Under the pieces are notes generated by a model. The model was given only the letters and a program-made list of their open reading frames with translations. It was not told where the DNA came from and did not search any database. Shown piece by piece: positions 42,319 through 54,182 of a stretch of 64,000 nucleotides of DNA (positions within the stretch are counted from its first letter, which is position 1; each line of letters opens with the position of its first letter). The translations under genes and the position numbers were made by a program. This stretch comes from Lactuca virosa (taxonomy: Eukaryota; Streptophyta; Magnoliopsida; Asterales; Asteraceae). Location of the stretch: positions 104,457,936-104,521,935 of the forward strand of contig CAKMRJ010005745.1 of assembly GCA_928212115.1 (NCBI GenBank). Direction: 5' to 3'.

Positions 42319-43541
42319 TAAGTCCATAGCTCATTTATCGACAGTATTATTTTCGGCAATCCACCCGAAAATACATGTCAATGGGTTTTTAGAGTACACC
42401 GGGTGAACACGTCGTTCACAACACCTACAGGTTGCGAGCCTGCTAGTGTTCCACGAACCGTGTAGAATAGTCCATGGTTGTCATCCATACTCTGCTAGAT
42501 GACAGGACCAACGTTTGGGTAAAGGCTTTTCTCACTTTTCACCTCTCACCCTCATCTCATGATCTATATCGCCTTTCATCTCATCTTCCAACTCATTTTT
42601 CATCGCACACCAACTATTTTATCTACCCATGTTTTACCCCAACATATTTGTAGATATAAAATACATATACATTTTAAATCATTTAAAACTTGTATAAAGT
42701 CGATCATCCAGCATAGGCAACAAGTATCCAGATAATATGTACACATAGCACGTTATTTTATATAAAAATACTTCATATCTATGTGTAAGATGAAAGTAAT
42801 ATGCACTCACTTGTAGCGTGCTTTGATAGAATCTAACTAGAAACGGTCAGCGGTTCGTGATCGTCGGGCTCGGGATGCGAAAACGGCCTCAACAAACGAG
42901 AGAGAGAAGAGATTTTGGTGTAAGGAAGAGAAGAAGCCGGACTTGCTATTTATAGGCTGATTTTGTCTCTCTCACATCGTGAGGCATGGCAAGAGTCATC
43001 CTGTAGCCTTCCCAGGTGTTTTCTAGGCTCCATTAGTGTTTGTTTGACTCCTCACGTCATGAGAAATCCTTACTCACGTCGTGAGCTTTTGAGTTATCGT
43101 TTCGTAGCCTTTTATCCTCGAAATGTAGCATTTTGACTCCTCACATCGTGAGCATTTATGGTCACGTCTTGAGTTCAGTCAGATTAGGGTTTCTGACACA
43201 ACTGCATATTCGGAAGTCCATAACTTTTGCATACGAGCTCCATTTTAACGTTCTTTATATCCACTCTACAACTTTATTTTAGAATCCTAAGGCTAAAAAG
43301 TACTCTATCATAAACTCACTTTTTACGATTCCCGGTGTCGTGCCGGTTTTGTCGCGAAACTTCGACAGGTCATAACTTCTTCGTTATAACTCGGATTTCG
43401 GCGTTCTTTATATGTACAGAAACCTTGTGAAATATACTACAACTTAGTTAAGATTATTTATTCTAAATAATCCTCTATCAAAAACTCATTTTTGACGCTT
43501 ATCGTCTCTAAATTGACTAGCTCGAATCCGCGGGCGTTACA
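42319..43541 (-). repeat. Truncated 5' LTR of the deleted gypsy element
   Basis: Matches 39928-41186 with scattered substitutions and some deletions. The portion that should lie next to the PBS is gone, so the deletion removed the LTR end, PBS and most coding sequence together. Confidence 0.75.
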
Positions 43542-43634
43542 CATACCGTGATAATATTGGACTAACTAACGAAGCCCAATGGCGCAACTCTTAGACCCAA
43601 CAATCTCCCCCTTTCTGTCAATTGAGGCGAGAGA

Positions 43635-44640
43635 TCACTTCGGTTGAGTAAGAGTGGATTTCTTCACAGTTTTGAATAGCTTCGGTATGATGGCGAGAAG
43701 AGTCTGTCGGAAGTCAATATACCATCGAAGCATATCCGAATTTTTTTTCTTATCAGCTTCACTGTTTGCTTTACACCTGTGAGTGATATCAAGAATGTGC
43801 TCCAGACAAGAATTGGAGAACAGGTGTTTATCATCAAGAGCGAAAAAGCACTTTTGTCCTTCGGCTCTAGTGAACATGACAGTGCGATACTTCTGGTCAA
43901 TTTTACCCATCTGCATCTTGTTCACGTCGCTTGCCTTCCTAATTGCTCGGATTGTGGGCTTCTTCCTCAAGGCAGAGGCGATCTCTTGATCCAACTTGGC
44001 AACCTCATGAATGTAACAAACTAACATTCTCTTGATGTGATATATGATAGGCTGGTACTATTGTTGATCAGTAAGCAGAATGTTGTTCAAGAGCATCCAG
44101 TCATGTGGATTCAAGTTAAGCAAATCAGCAAGGGAATTTCACATTTATAAACTTCCCTGCTGAATTTGGTTTCAATACCTTGACTGTTGTGATCTTCTGT
44201 GCGCTCCAAGTCAGGTATTGTGGTTGAGAGAATGTGAGATAGTAAACAATTAAATCTCGATAAATCTTTGGTTCAGGAGAAGGAAGAGAAGCGATTGGCT
44301 CAAAGCAATGAAACACAAATTCCTTCTGGGTGATAGGCATATCAAATTGAGAGTCTTTTGAATTTTCACGATCAAACGAGGTGACCGGTTCAAGCCAGTG
44401 AGTGCTTGGAGACTCTATTGCTTCTTTTAACAGTTTCTCTAATGTCTACAAAGGAAATATAGTTTTTCTACTTTCCAATGCGTCATGAGCCTCTTTCCTT
44501 TTTCTTTCCTTCTCTTCTTCTTCTTTTGAAATACGAAGATTTTCGTCAAGCTCTCGATCACGCTGCTTTCTTTTAAGAGCGTCTTCTTCATTTTCTTCCT
44601 CATCACTATCACCAACTATCTTCTTGTTTTTGTCCTTCAC
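43635..44640 (-). pseudogene. SIRE env-like region, broken 3' part
   Basis: Several minus-strand frames continue the post-pol ORF in pieces. One is a Glu/Lys/Arg-rich coiled stretch (44640-44446). The next (44340-44125) includes FEPIASLPSPEPKIYRDLIV and FSQPQYLTWSAQK. The last (44027-43635) includes ALRKKPTIRAIRKASDVNKM. Stops and frame changes separate them. Confidence 0.6.
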
Positions 44641-44809
44641 ACTCGAACCCTAAGCTTCATTACCCTTCGGTTCAGTGGTGACTTTCGGTTGTGGGGGTTG
44701 TTTCGTACTTCCTTCTCCCCCTTTGTTTCGGAGGGACAACAGGCTCCGGAACACCTTCTATTCGACATAGCATGTCAAGAGCAGGTCGCAGCTTTTCAGC
44801 TAAGTGGCA

Positions 44810-46309
44810 TTAGACTGTAAGAGTAAGAACCGAATCGTGTGCCTCGAGGAGATTAGTCAGAAGAGAGTGCACATCACCAACACAACTTTTAATGACTGTT
44901 CTCTCAGTCTTGAGATCCTTAATCTCCTTGTTTGCATGAGTGAGCTTCAATGTCTGAGCTTTGAGTTGAGCAGTGTGACGATCAAGTTCATCCATAACTT
45001 TGTTTTCCACAGCTAGTTCGGTCTGCAGTTGATCAAGACTAGCCTTAATGGAAGAAATGAACAGTGCATTATCAGCTTGAATTCCCGTTCGAATGCTTTC
45101 AAAATGTTTATGCTCCTCTTGAAGCTTAGAGGTGAGTTCCTTAATCGTAGCATTCACCATATTGGCATTCTTCTGAGCAGCTACCTGTAGAGAATCCAAA
45201 AACACTTGAGCATTGACAATTATTTGTGTGACATTTTCGGTTGCCTTCTGACAAGAAGAGGTAGAAGCATCGGCAACTTTAGTGGCTTTATCAATGGAGT
45301 CCTGATGCTCTTTGACCAAAGTAGAGAACAAAGCCTTGACTGCTGCTTCTGAGTATTCATTAGAAGAAGAAGAAGATGCAGAACCAATAAGCTTGTCAAG
45401 ATTCTTATTGAGATCCCGTAAATGTCGTTTTGTGACAGGCGCATCATCATCATCATTACTTTGAACTCTGTAGGGGCTAAAGTAGAAGGAATCAAAGTCG
45501 GTATCCTCCCCAACGAGAACAATGTCAGATTCGTTGGAAGGAGGTGTGGAGAGAGGTTTAGAAGGTATTGGGGTTTCGGTCCCTGAAGTAGGTGCCCCCG
45601 TATCAGATACGTTGACACGAACTTGAGGTTCGGTTGGGGTAGTAGTAGTGGTCGTAATTTCGGTGAATAAGGGTGTGGGTATGGGAGTAGAAGATGCAGT
45701 TGTAGATGAAATTGGAGGAGGGCACGGAGCAATAGTGATAAGAACAGAGTGAGTAGGAGAGAGAGGAGGTGTGTTTCGGTTACCCTGATGAGTTGGTGAA
45801 GGTGGAGGCGAATCTCCTCTGAGCGAACTCTCCTCTTGAGAATCTACACTGTCGCTGGACTCTGGTTCAGGTTGTTGATCAGAAGGAACATACTCTGAAT
45901 CAATTGATGACGGAGTCTTTGGCTTGGGAGCCTTCTTCTTGATCTTACGCTTCTTATGAACATAAGTGGCTGCCTGTTCGGACTTTTGCTTTTTAGGCGG
46001 AGCAGCTTTAGTTGAAGGTCCTTCCTTATCGCTTTTTCGTTCAGTCTTCTTCCTTCGTTTTGCTGGTTTATCAACAGCATCTAATGAGCTTTGCATTTCG
46101 GGAGTGAGCTGCCTCGGTCCTGTAGGAGGAAGCTTCTTGTATTCGCTGATAACCTTACTTTCCCCAGACACACACTTGTACATTGATTCAGGAACCGAAC
46201 CAATGAACAGATACTTGGATGGATCGGTGACAATAATCTTCGTTGTGTGAAAAGTGGCAATAGATAACATCAAGGAGTCTGCCATTGTAGGAATGTGGAA
46301 TTTCTCCAT
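44810..46309 (-). CDS. SIRE-type post-pol (env-like) ORF, 499 codons
   Basis: A long uninterrupted frame downstream of pol on the element's strand, where SIRE/Maximus copia elements carry an extra ORF often called env-like. Residues 1-60 are folded-looking (FHIPTMADSLMLSIATFHTT, LFIGSVPESMYKC). About 80-130 is strongly basic (KRRKKTERKSDKE, KKRKIKKKAPK), and about 145-270 is Pro/Ser/Thr-rich. From about 320 to the end it is coiled-coil-like (KELTSKLQEEHKHFESI, LKLTHANKEIKDLK). I see no signal peptide and no convincing membrane segment, so true envelope function is doubtful. Coding continues past the stop in other frames, so even this copy is truncated. Confidence 0.6.
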   Translation of the reverse strand: MEKFHIPTMADSLMLSIATFHTTKIIVTDPSKYLFIGSVPESMYKCVSGESKVISEYKKLPPTGPRQLTPEMQSSLDAVDKPAKRRKKTERKSDKEGPSTKAAPPKKQKSEQAATYVHKKRKIKKKAPKPKTPSSIDSEYVPSDQQPEPESSDSVDSQEESSLRGDSPPPSPTHQGNRNTPPLSPTHSVLITIAPCPPPISSTTASSTPIPTPLFTEITTTTTTPTEPQVRVNVSDTGAPTSGTETPIPSKPLSTPPSNESDIVLVGEDTDFDSFYFSPYRVQSNDDDDAPVTKRHLRDLNKNLDKLIGSASSSSSNEYSEAAVKALFSTLVKEHQDSIDKATKVADASTSSCQKATENVTQIIVNAQVFLDSLQVAAQKNANMVNATIKELTSKLQEEHKHFESIRTGIQADNALFISSIKASLDQLQTELAVENKVMDELDRHTAQLKAQTLKLTHANKEIKDLKTERTVIKSCVGDVHSLLTNLLEAHDSVLTLTV

Positions 46310-48300
46310 TGCCTAGTGAGTAACAAGAGTCCAAAACCTGCCACATGAAATTTCAGAATAACGAGAAGAAGATGTAAGGCTTTGTACCAGTTGAGTCCAA
46401 AGAATAGACCCATAGTCCATGTTGATCCCGTGGTAAAGACCATAGAGAAGAGTCATAAATGCTTTGCTTGCCCCGTCGGAACCTGCAACCCTCTCCGATA
46501 AACCCTTGAAAAGAAGAGTAAACAGACCATTTCATTGTGGAGGAAGGCATGATTTCTTGAACCTTGTCACTGTAGTAAGAACTTCAGTATACCCCATATC
46601 ATAAAACATGGTGAAAAGCTAGGTCATGCTAATTGAGTCTGGGTTGACCATGGAATCGTCGATGATTAGCCTTAACAGTGAGCAAAACCGAACTTTTGAA
46701 ATCAAAGTTTTCAGATCCAAAATCTGGAAGAAGATCCTCTCTTTGGCTTTATCCATTCCCCGCCTCTTTGATTTTAAAACCCTTCAAATTCCCTTTGAAA
46801 TAAGACTCACCCTTTCGCTTTCATTAGAATCGTCTAGCCTTCGCTTCGAAACATTGTGTACCACCATAGCATATTGAACCGAACATTGTATCTGAGAAAT
46901 AACCATTAGTACCACGATCAAGACTGGTGGAAAATCATAAATATCTTCGTGCAAGAGTGTGCGAAAAAGAAAAAACAAATAAAACAAATAATTTATGGGA
47001 TTTAAGTGATGTCAATAAGACATAAAGTTGTAGATCCCGGGCACGAATCTCTTCCTTCAAAGTCAAGAGAGACTTAGAAGTGTCTGTGTGGTTTCCCATT
47101 GATACGATCAAATGCTTATTAAGAAGCATTGAAAGGCATATTTTCAGTATAAGGCTATTAGGCAGGGTTTTGCTTCAATCGAACTACGGAACTTGATATA
47201 AGACCGAAAGTTGGATGAAGTACTTGTGAGACCGGTGTAGTCTATAAAACAAGTAGGTTTGAATAATTTTCAGTGACTTGGTGATTTAGTAGAAATCTCA
47301 AAAAAAAAATAATAATAATAAACTGGACCTTTTGGGCAGAAAAATCTTGGTGTGAGATTATTTCATAAAGATCACTCAAAAATAAAAAGAGATTCCTTGG
47401 TACATCCCACTAAAGTGGTTTCGTTAATACTTGGGTGAAAACTAGAACATTTGATTGTTCACCGTCAATTCATTGTAGGTGTTGGACTTTGGGTTTCACT
47501 TAGATCGTGGTTGACGAAACTAAGATCATGAACACAGATTTTGTGCAACCATAAACCTCAGTGGTAAATTCTGAGAGTCTCAAGGGTTACTATTATGAAC
47601 CGAAAGTGATGGAGAAAAGTGTGAGGTGGTTAAAGAACCGAAAGTACCTCTGCTATATAGTAAGGACCAAACATAAAACTCTCAACTCAGTATGAGAAGA
47701 GTAAAGTAGCTCATGAATTGAGTGATTTTAGCAGCCTAATTGGGAAGAAACAATTTGTATATATTGAATCATGAAGGTTTCACTTAGAGTCGTCGAGGAT
47801 TTGGACAGCATGCAGCATCATGCTTCTAGGGACACATAGCTAGTACAGAGATAATAAGAAGTATACCTGCCCCGGCTCCATCAGAGGAAGTTATCCAAGA
47901 GTCCTTTCAGTGAGATATTTTTGGGATTTTGTTGTAAAAAAAATTCGAAACATAAAAGAAAATGTTTTTGGATTTATGAATTTTGCTGAAAAGAAATAAA
48001 ATGAAAAGAAAATATTTTTGGAGTTTATGAAATTTTTCTGAAAAGAAATAAAAATAGAAAAATAAATATTTTTGGATTTTATGATTTTTTTTTGAAAAGA
48101 AATAAAAACAGAAAAGTAAATATTTTTGGATTTTATGAAAATTTTCTGAACAGAAATAAAAACATAAAATGAAATGCGAGAAAGTATACATAATGTATAG
48201 AGTATACAACCGAAACTTCACCTTTGGAGAGATGAGGCGAAATGGACTGAGCGTTCGGTTCATTTAGGTTCCCCAAAAAATTTGGACCCGAAATAGACCG
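46310..48300 (-). other. SIRE region between pol and the env-like ORF
   Basis: The part 46550-46353 reads, out of frame with the long ORF, MPSSTMKWSVYSSFQGFIGE, then SLPRDQHGLWVYSL, probably the N-terminal part of the env-like protein. The rest is non-coding in appearance and includes an A/T-rich tandem repeat. Confidence 0.5.
47915..48170. repeat. A/T-rich tandem repeat, about four units of 55-60 bp
   Basis: Units of the form AAAAGAAATAAAA...GAAAA...TATTTTTGGATTTTATGA recur four times with changes. The antisense frame reads repeated KIQKYLFFYFYF-like units. Confidence 0.75.
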
Positions 48301-48329
48301 AGCGTTCGCTCTATTTCACTTGCTTAATT

Positions 48330-49792
48330 TTATTGAAGCGAAAGTGGTTTCGGTACTGACTCGACTTCCATCATCCCTAAGCCTTGGAGTATTTTATTGA
48401 AACTTGCTTTTGGTAAGGCCTTTGTGAAGATGTCAGCTAGTTGATCAGCGGATCGAACAAAGTGGATCTCAACATTACCATCTTCTATGTGATCCTTGAT
48501 GAAGTGGTATCTCAGTGCTATATGTTTCGTTTTCGAGTGTTGCACTGGGTTGTGACATATCCGAATAGCGCTTTCTGAGTCACAGTAGAGGGGAATCTTT
48601 TTCACGTTTAGGCCATAGTCTCTAATTTGACTTTGTATCCATATGACATGTGAAGTGCAAGACGCTGCGGCGATGTATTTAGCTTCGGCCGTAGAAAGAG
48701 ACATACAAGTTTGCTTCTTGGATTGCCAGCTAACGAGTTTTCCATCAAGGAATTGACATCCACCAGTCGTGCTCTTTCGGTCTAACCCACATCCTCCAAG
48801 ATCAGCATCAGAAAATGCTTGAACAAAGAAGCCAGATTTCGCCGGGTACCAAAGACCGAGAGATAAGGTTCGCTTCAAATATCTGAAGATATTTTTCATA
48901 GCCACCATATGAGGTTCGCGTGGATTAGCCTGGAACCTGGCACAGTAGCAGACAGAAAACATAATATCTGGTCTACTAGTAGTTAGATACATAAGAGAAC
49001 CTATCATTTGACGATAGAGTGTCATATTAGCTGCCGGTTTCTCCAGAGACGGTGTAAGCTTGGTTCCGAATGCCATTGGAACCTTTACTTTAGAATCTCC
49101 CGTCATGCCAAACTTCGCCAATAAGGTCTTTGCGTAAGCCTCCTGATTGATGAATATACCTTCGGGCTCTGTCTTATGTTCAGTCCAAGGAAAAAGTTAA
49201 TTGGACCCATTGAGCTCATCTCAAATTTAGTCTCCATCAACTTCCGGAATTCAACTGTTAAGCCTGGATTCGGAGAACCGAAGATGATGTCATCGACGTA
49301 AATCTGGACAATCATTAGGTGTTCACCTTCTTTCTTGCGAAAGAAAGTTAGGTGAACTGAACCTTGTTTAAATTTAGACATTTTTAGAAAACGAGTTAGA
49401 GTTTCATACCAGGCTCTCGGGGCTTGCTTCAGACCATAAATTGCCTTGTCCAAAATGTAGCAATGATTGGGAAACTTCTCGTTCACAAATCCAGGTGGTT
49501 GCTCAACATATACGGTCTCTTCTAGTTCTCTATTCAAGAATGCACACTTGACGTCCATTTGAAAAACTTCGAAATTCTTGTGAGCAGCGTATGCCAGAAA
49601 GATCCGAACTGATTCCAACCTTGCTACAGGAGCGAAGGTTTCTTCATAATCTATACCTTCTTCATGAAAATACCCCTTGACCACTAGTCTTGCCTTATTG
49701 CGTATCACATTCCCTTCTTTGTCCATCTTGTTCCGGAATACCCATTTTAATCCAAACACTGATGCATCCTTTGGTGTAGGAATTAGTCTCAA
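48330..49792 (-). pseudogene. SIRE-type copia reverse transcriptase and RNase H
   Basis: The RT frame (49792-49103) contains GLKWVFRNKMDKEGN, DYEETFAPVARLESVR, FQMDVKCAFLNRELEE, YGLKQAPRAWYE and the catalytic YVDD of IYVDDIIFG. A frameshift near 49185 (NIRQSPKVYSS against the next frame) leads to the second frame (49121-48330). That frame has MIGSLMYLTTSRPDI, FSDADLGGCGLDRKSTTG, TAEAKYIAAAS, YCDSESAIRI and QLADIFTKALPK, which is RNase H with its acidic residues. The order matches copia. The RT N-terminus has a stop near 49795. Confidence 0.88.
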
Positions 49793-50263
49793 GACTCAGT
49801 TTCGCTCAAACTCATTGAGTTCGTCTTGCATAGCCTGTACCCAATCAGAGTGATCAAGTGCAGTGCTAACGGTTTTTGGCTCAATCTTGGAGACAAACGA
49901 ATTAAACATGCAGAATTAAACATGAGAGAATAGAGTTGTTGGCTTCGCTTTCAGTTGAGAGCGTGTGAGTACTCCCTCAGATGATTCACCAATTACTTGA
50001 GTTTTTGGATGATATTTTGTCCATTTTGTGAGAGGAGGGTAATTGGGATTATAATTAGGATCCAATTCGGCATTGATTTCTTCTCCAAGTTCTGACTGAG
50101 TGTCATCGTCATTCATATTACTATTCTCCTCCTCGAATGATGAAACAAATTCGACATCAGGGTCAGAATTCTCCCCCTCGGTTGGACGGCCATGTTTCAT
50201 TCTGGGAGAGGGGTTCTCCCTTATGGAAAGGCAAATTAGGTTGCTTGATGCAGATGAACCCTC
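49793..50263 (-). pseudogene. SIRE-type copia integrase-RT linker fragment
   Basis: The minus-strand frame contains an acidic linker (FEEENSNMNDDDTQSELGEE) followed by NYPPLTKWTKYHPKTQVIGE and GVLTRSQLK, the stretch that precedes copia RT. It is truncated at 50263 by the inserted array. Confidence 0.75.
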
Positions 50264-53189
50264 TGTGACAACCGTCAAATTTCGGCCAAGTCAAAGTCAA
50301 ACAAAGTCAACAAGTCAAACCGGTCAACTCCAATAACCCTTGTATGTTAGGGTTTACGTTATGTAATCACTATACAATTCGCTATTTTAATGAGAAATCA
50401 TCATTTGGAAAGTTCATGTGTTTGATTTTCCTTAGCCTTAATAGTGCTAAACAACGAACCAAAGCGATAAAACGCTATTGCACAATCATCGGGATTGTGT
50501 AGGACACTAAATCATGGCTTAAAGGGGGTTTATGGACCTTGCGTTGCGAAGCCGGACACTCAAAAAGATCACAAACGAAACCTCTCTCAATCTCTTTCAC
50601 TCAATCTCTCTCTATTAAAATCTCTCCCAAATCTCTCCTGAATCTCTCTCAAAAGTTACTTTAACTTTTTGTAATCATTTGGGTCATCTCGACCCTTAAC
50701 CGGGTCAAAAACCGCTTGAAACGGGGTAAAAACGGGTGAAATAGCCCTAAGGAACCCAAAACCCTCCTATTAGAAGCTTCTCAGCATGCGAGACCGAAGC
50801 CTCTCAGCATGCGAGACCGAAGCCGAAGCCAGCATGACAGACCGAAGCCGAAGCTACCGAGACAGAAGCCCCGCATGCGAGCCTGCTGGTACGAAGCCTC
50901 GCACCTTCGGCCCCATGCGAGAGGTCTCGCAGATAGCTTGTTTTTCCCGGTTTTCGACTACGACTTCGTTTTAACTCCGTTTTTCATTATTTTAACGTGG
51001 GATTTTCACCCAAAACTTTATTTTATAAACTAAGGTCCCAAAATATATAAATCCCCAGGGTTTTTATAAAAATATATTAAAAGAATTAGTGGTTGAACTA
51101 ATTATTGAGGGAATATTTGCTTTTCCTTATTTTATGACAAAAACAAACCACCACCACCTCACTCTATGATCAGCCACTCTTTCCCACTACCCCTTGTCAC
51201 CTTGGTGGACCTTTACACCCAATCTCCAGCTCTTCCCACGTTCTAAGAGCTGGAGAATTGATCATCTCTCCTCATTCTCATTAACTTCTTTCATTCTACA
51301 CTTAGCAACCAAAGAACACTCTCCAAAATTCTCTCATCTTTTCTCTCAACTTCAAGAACTTCAAGGCTTTCTCCAGGGATTTCTTTCTTCAATTAGTAAG
51401 TATCTTCATCATTCATATAATTATTACACTCCATTCTACTCAAATCATTGATATCTTACACAAATTCCATCTTATTCGGTGTTAGATTCTCGAATCATCA
51501 AGACATCTTCTTAGTGTTCTTGGGTTGAACACTTCCTCTCTCTTACTTTCATCTACTGAAACCACATAGGGTGAGTTCATACCCCTACATTTACATGTTT
51601 TTCTTAAGTTTTAAGGGGGGAATACAAGTAAAATCATCAAGAACACAATTAAACTTTTTCTAACAGCTTACATCAGAAAAGATGAACTTCGATCACGGAC
51701 TGTTTTGGTCAACTTAAATATTCTAGTTTTCAAAACTGTTCTAGGTGCAAGTAGTTCAAACTCTTAGCTTTAAAATGGCTACTTGCACATCTCCATGTGA
51801 TTTTTCTTCAATTTATGGTGATTTTTACAAAACTGCCTATCATTTCAGAGGCAAACCCGGACCAGTCTGTGATTATGGACATTTTCACCCCTGTTAGAGA
51901 TCACTAAAAATCATGATAAAATTTACGAACAAACTAGACTCATATTCCAAACTCTCAGAATTTGCGGATTTGGATTTGGAGCTTTGATGATTTTTCTATA
52001 AATTTTCAAAGAACAGCAACAAAAACTATATTCAACAAAAAGTTGTTGTCAATTTCATTTCACCTTGTAACATGTTGAGCAAGGTGTATATCTTTATGTG
52101 ATTATATGTTATTGCAATATATGTCATTTTGTCTTAATATATAGACACACATCAGTTTACAAATGGATTTGGACATATTGAATATAAAGAATAACAAGTG
52201 ATTTTAATCAAAGTACAACCGATATATTCAAACATTTAATAAACTATTTTGAATATAGTTTGCATACATTACTACGTACTACCCTTGGTTGATAAACTAT
52301 AATAGGTATAGTTTATGAAACATTACATAACACATACATTTAAAAAGGGTACATTTATACAAAGGATATTTTCATTAAGCAAGGTACGGCCATACGGTAC
52401 CAAGTTTTCATAACACGTAATTTCGTTAATGACTTCTGTGAGACATTCGATTCAATTTACAAATAAGTCCTGTATTATAACCAGAGTCTCCTCGAGGGAG
52501 AGCGTGATACTTGTGTATAGATCTATATTGGGTTTGACAAACCCACACCTAAACTGCATGCAACAGTTAGACCGATGGGTCTGGGGTAACAAATGTCATA
52601 ACATTTCTGACGCCTGAAGAACGTCGTTTCAGGCCAACTAGGTCATAGCATGGTTATAATAACTCACATGTGGTATTAAAAAACATAGAATTTACGGGGA
52701 TTTCACTAAAATCAAACGAGTTTATGTCGATTTAAACTTGCATTGTTTTACTATAAATATGACAAATTACTTGTACATTTCGGTCTTTGGGTTTTAAGAC
52801 TACATTTACACATTAAGGAAAATATTGGATTTTTTGGAACGAACACTACTTTTACAAGAAAAGGCTTTCATAAATACATACAAAAGCTTATGCACTCACC
52901 AAATTAATTGTTGACACTCTTTCAAAACTACTTGTACTCTCAGGAAATCACTAAACAGGTAAACAAGTGCTTTTGAGGATGGGACGTTAAAAGCGTCAAA
53001 CATTTCATATTTTATCAACATAATGTAATTGATTCATAAACATGTAATTCATACAATGATGTAACTTTTTCAATTATATTTATGTTGGTTATGTTTACTT
53101 TGATCACTATTGAAATTGTTGTTATGATACTATACATGAAGTCCTCCACCCCCGGACGTTTCCGCCATCCTTGGTTTGGGGGTGTGACA
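50264..53189 (+). repeat. LTR 1 of the tandem array
   Basis: Starts TGTGACAACCGTC and ends GGGGGTGTGACA, 2926 bp. It shares its first 330-350 bp closely with the element 1 LTR, then has its own middle. A GC-rich block (50775-50940) is packed with GCATGCGAG and CCGAAGCC words. Confidence 0.92.
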
Positions 53190-53192
53190 GAT

Positions 53193-53204
53193 TGGTATCA
53201 GAGC
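53193..53204 (+). other. Primer-binding site (element 2)
   Basis: TGGTATCAGAGC three bases after the LTR, as in element 1. Confidence 0.9.
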
Positions 53205-53684
53205 AATGTTTATAGTGAACTCAGTATATCGAACCACATAAGATATACAAACTATAAACACCTTTGGGACTGAAAGTCTCTGATTGAACATTTTCAAATG
53301 ACTATACTGTTAGAAAGTGAATGGTTTCTTATTAAAAGTATAAATACATGCATACATGCTCACATAGTGTCATAACTAGAAGAACATAAAGTAAAAGAAG
53401 AGGAGTTGTACATTATGGGTATGCCTTGGTATATGTAAATCAAGTCTGGGAAGGATATAGCCTGATCAACTATATCTGTCCGAGGAGTGACTTGCATATA
53501 CTGGGGGATAGTCATAATGGGCAACAAATCTAACAACCTAACTACACCCTACAGGGAATACTTTAAGAATCGAATCTAAACACCTAAAAATACTATAGGA
53601 GTATTTGGTGATACTATAACCAACTTATGTGAAAACTAAAGACCTCTATTAGTAGGCCTATGATAACTGAGTGCATACGCCAAG

Positions 53685-53816
53685 GTTATACATAATTAAA
53701 GATATTATAGACTCAGAATCTATGACTATTGCTCTACTTCCTGTTCCTTGTTTGGTTGTGGACTTAGAGTAGAGTCATTTATTCGAAAGTCTATTCTATC
53801 TCAAATTATGTATAAC
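53685..53816 (+). repeat. Hairpin module 1 of element 2
   Basis: Outer arms GTTATACATAATT (53685-53697) and AATTATGTATAAC (53804-53816) pair perfectly. Inner arms ATAGACT/AGTCTAT and ATGACT...CTCTACT/AGTAGAGTCAT extend the stem. The loop holds CCTGTTCCTTGTTTGGTT. Confidence 0.8.
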
Positions 53817-54182
53817 TGATATGCACTACGTGATTATAGACGTAACTAATAAGGATCACCCCTATAAGTAATTATAGGATTAGGCGTCTATTAATTATCT
53901 CTTCTACCCCTATTCTCGCACGAGCAACATGATGTGTAAATTTTAACGCCCGTACAAAACCTACTTCTACCCACTACCATAACTCCGTCTCCAAGACGTT
54001 AACAGAAACACCAAGAATAGTTCACTAAAGTGCGAAATTATACATGTGTATATAAATGGTAAGGATATTTACTAAAGGTTTATCAATGAAATAGGCATGC
54101 ATTTTATTTCATTGAATCTCACTACTTGGTATTACAAACAATTTACAACTGGTAACTCTAAGATTCTTTAGGTGTACCTCGA

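Larger units (their letters stand above)
39383..43541 (-). mobile_element. Internally deleted Ty3/gypsy element inside the SIRE LTR
   Basis: Two related direct copies. One is full length at 39383-41186 (about 1.8 kb; minus-strand start at the GTAACGCCCGC end, finish GGGATGTCACA). The other, at 42319-43541, has lost about 545 bp. The minus-strand PPT AAGGGGGAGATAA lies at 41187-41203, next to the first. The 1.1-kb internal remainder has no recognisable gag or pol. Flanks CACAC (39378-39382) and CATAC (43542-43546) look like a 5-bp duplication with one later change. Confidence 0.78.
39136..50263 (-). mobile_element. SIRE/Maximus-type Ty1/copia element, truncated and interrupted
   Basis: A minus-strand element. 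Its 3' LTR starts at 43602 (TGTTGGGTCTAAGAG) directly after a GGGGGAGAT polypurine tract, is interrupted by a gypsy insertion (39383-43541), and resumes at 39382 down to about 39136 (ending CTAAACA). Going up the coordinates lie a post-pol env-like ORF (44.4-46.5 kb), RNase H and RT (48.33-49.79 kb), and the integrase-RT linker (to 50263). There it is cut by the RKD-bearing array whose LTR begins at 50264. Integrase, protease, gag and the 5' LTR are missing. Confidence 0.85.

Noticed and set aside
44810..46309. Calling the 499-codon ORF a host gene
   Set aside because: It lies on the same strand downstream of SIRE RT-RNase H and upstream of the element's PPT and LTR, the usual place of the env-like ORF, and related coding continues in broken frames below it.
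50786..51033. Frames reading RDRSRSQHDRPKPKLPR in the array LTRs (also 57175-57399 and 63489-63756)
   Set aside because: They arise from the CCGAAGCC repeat block and shift frame between LTR copies, so coding is unlikely.
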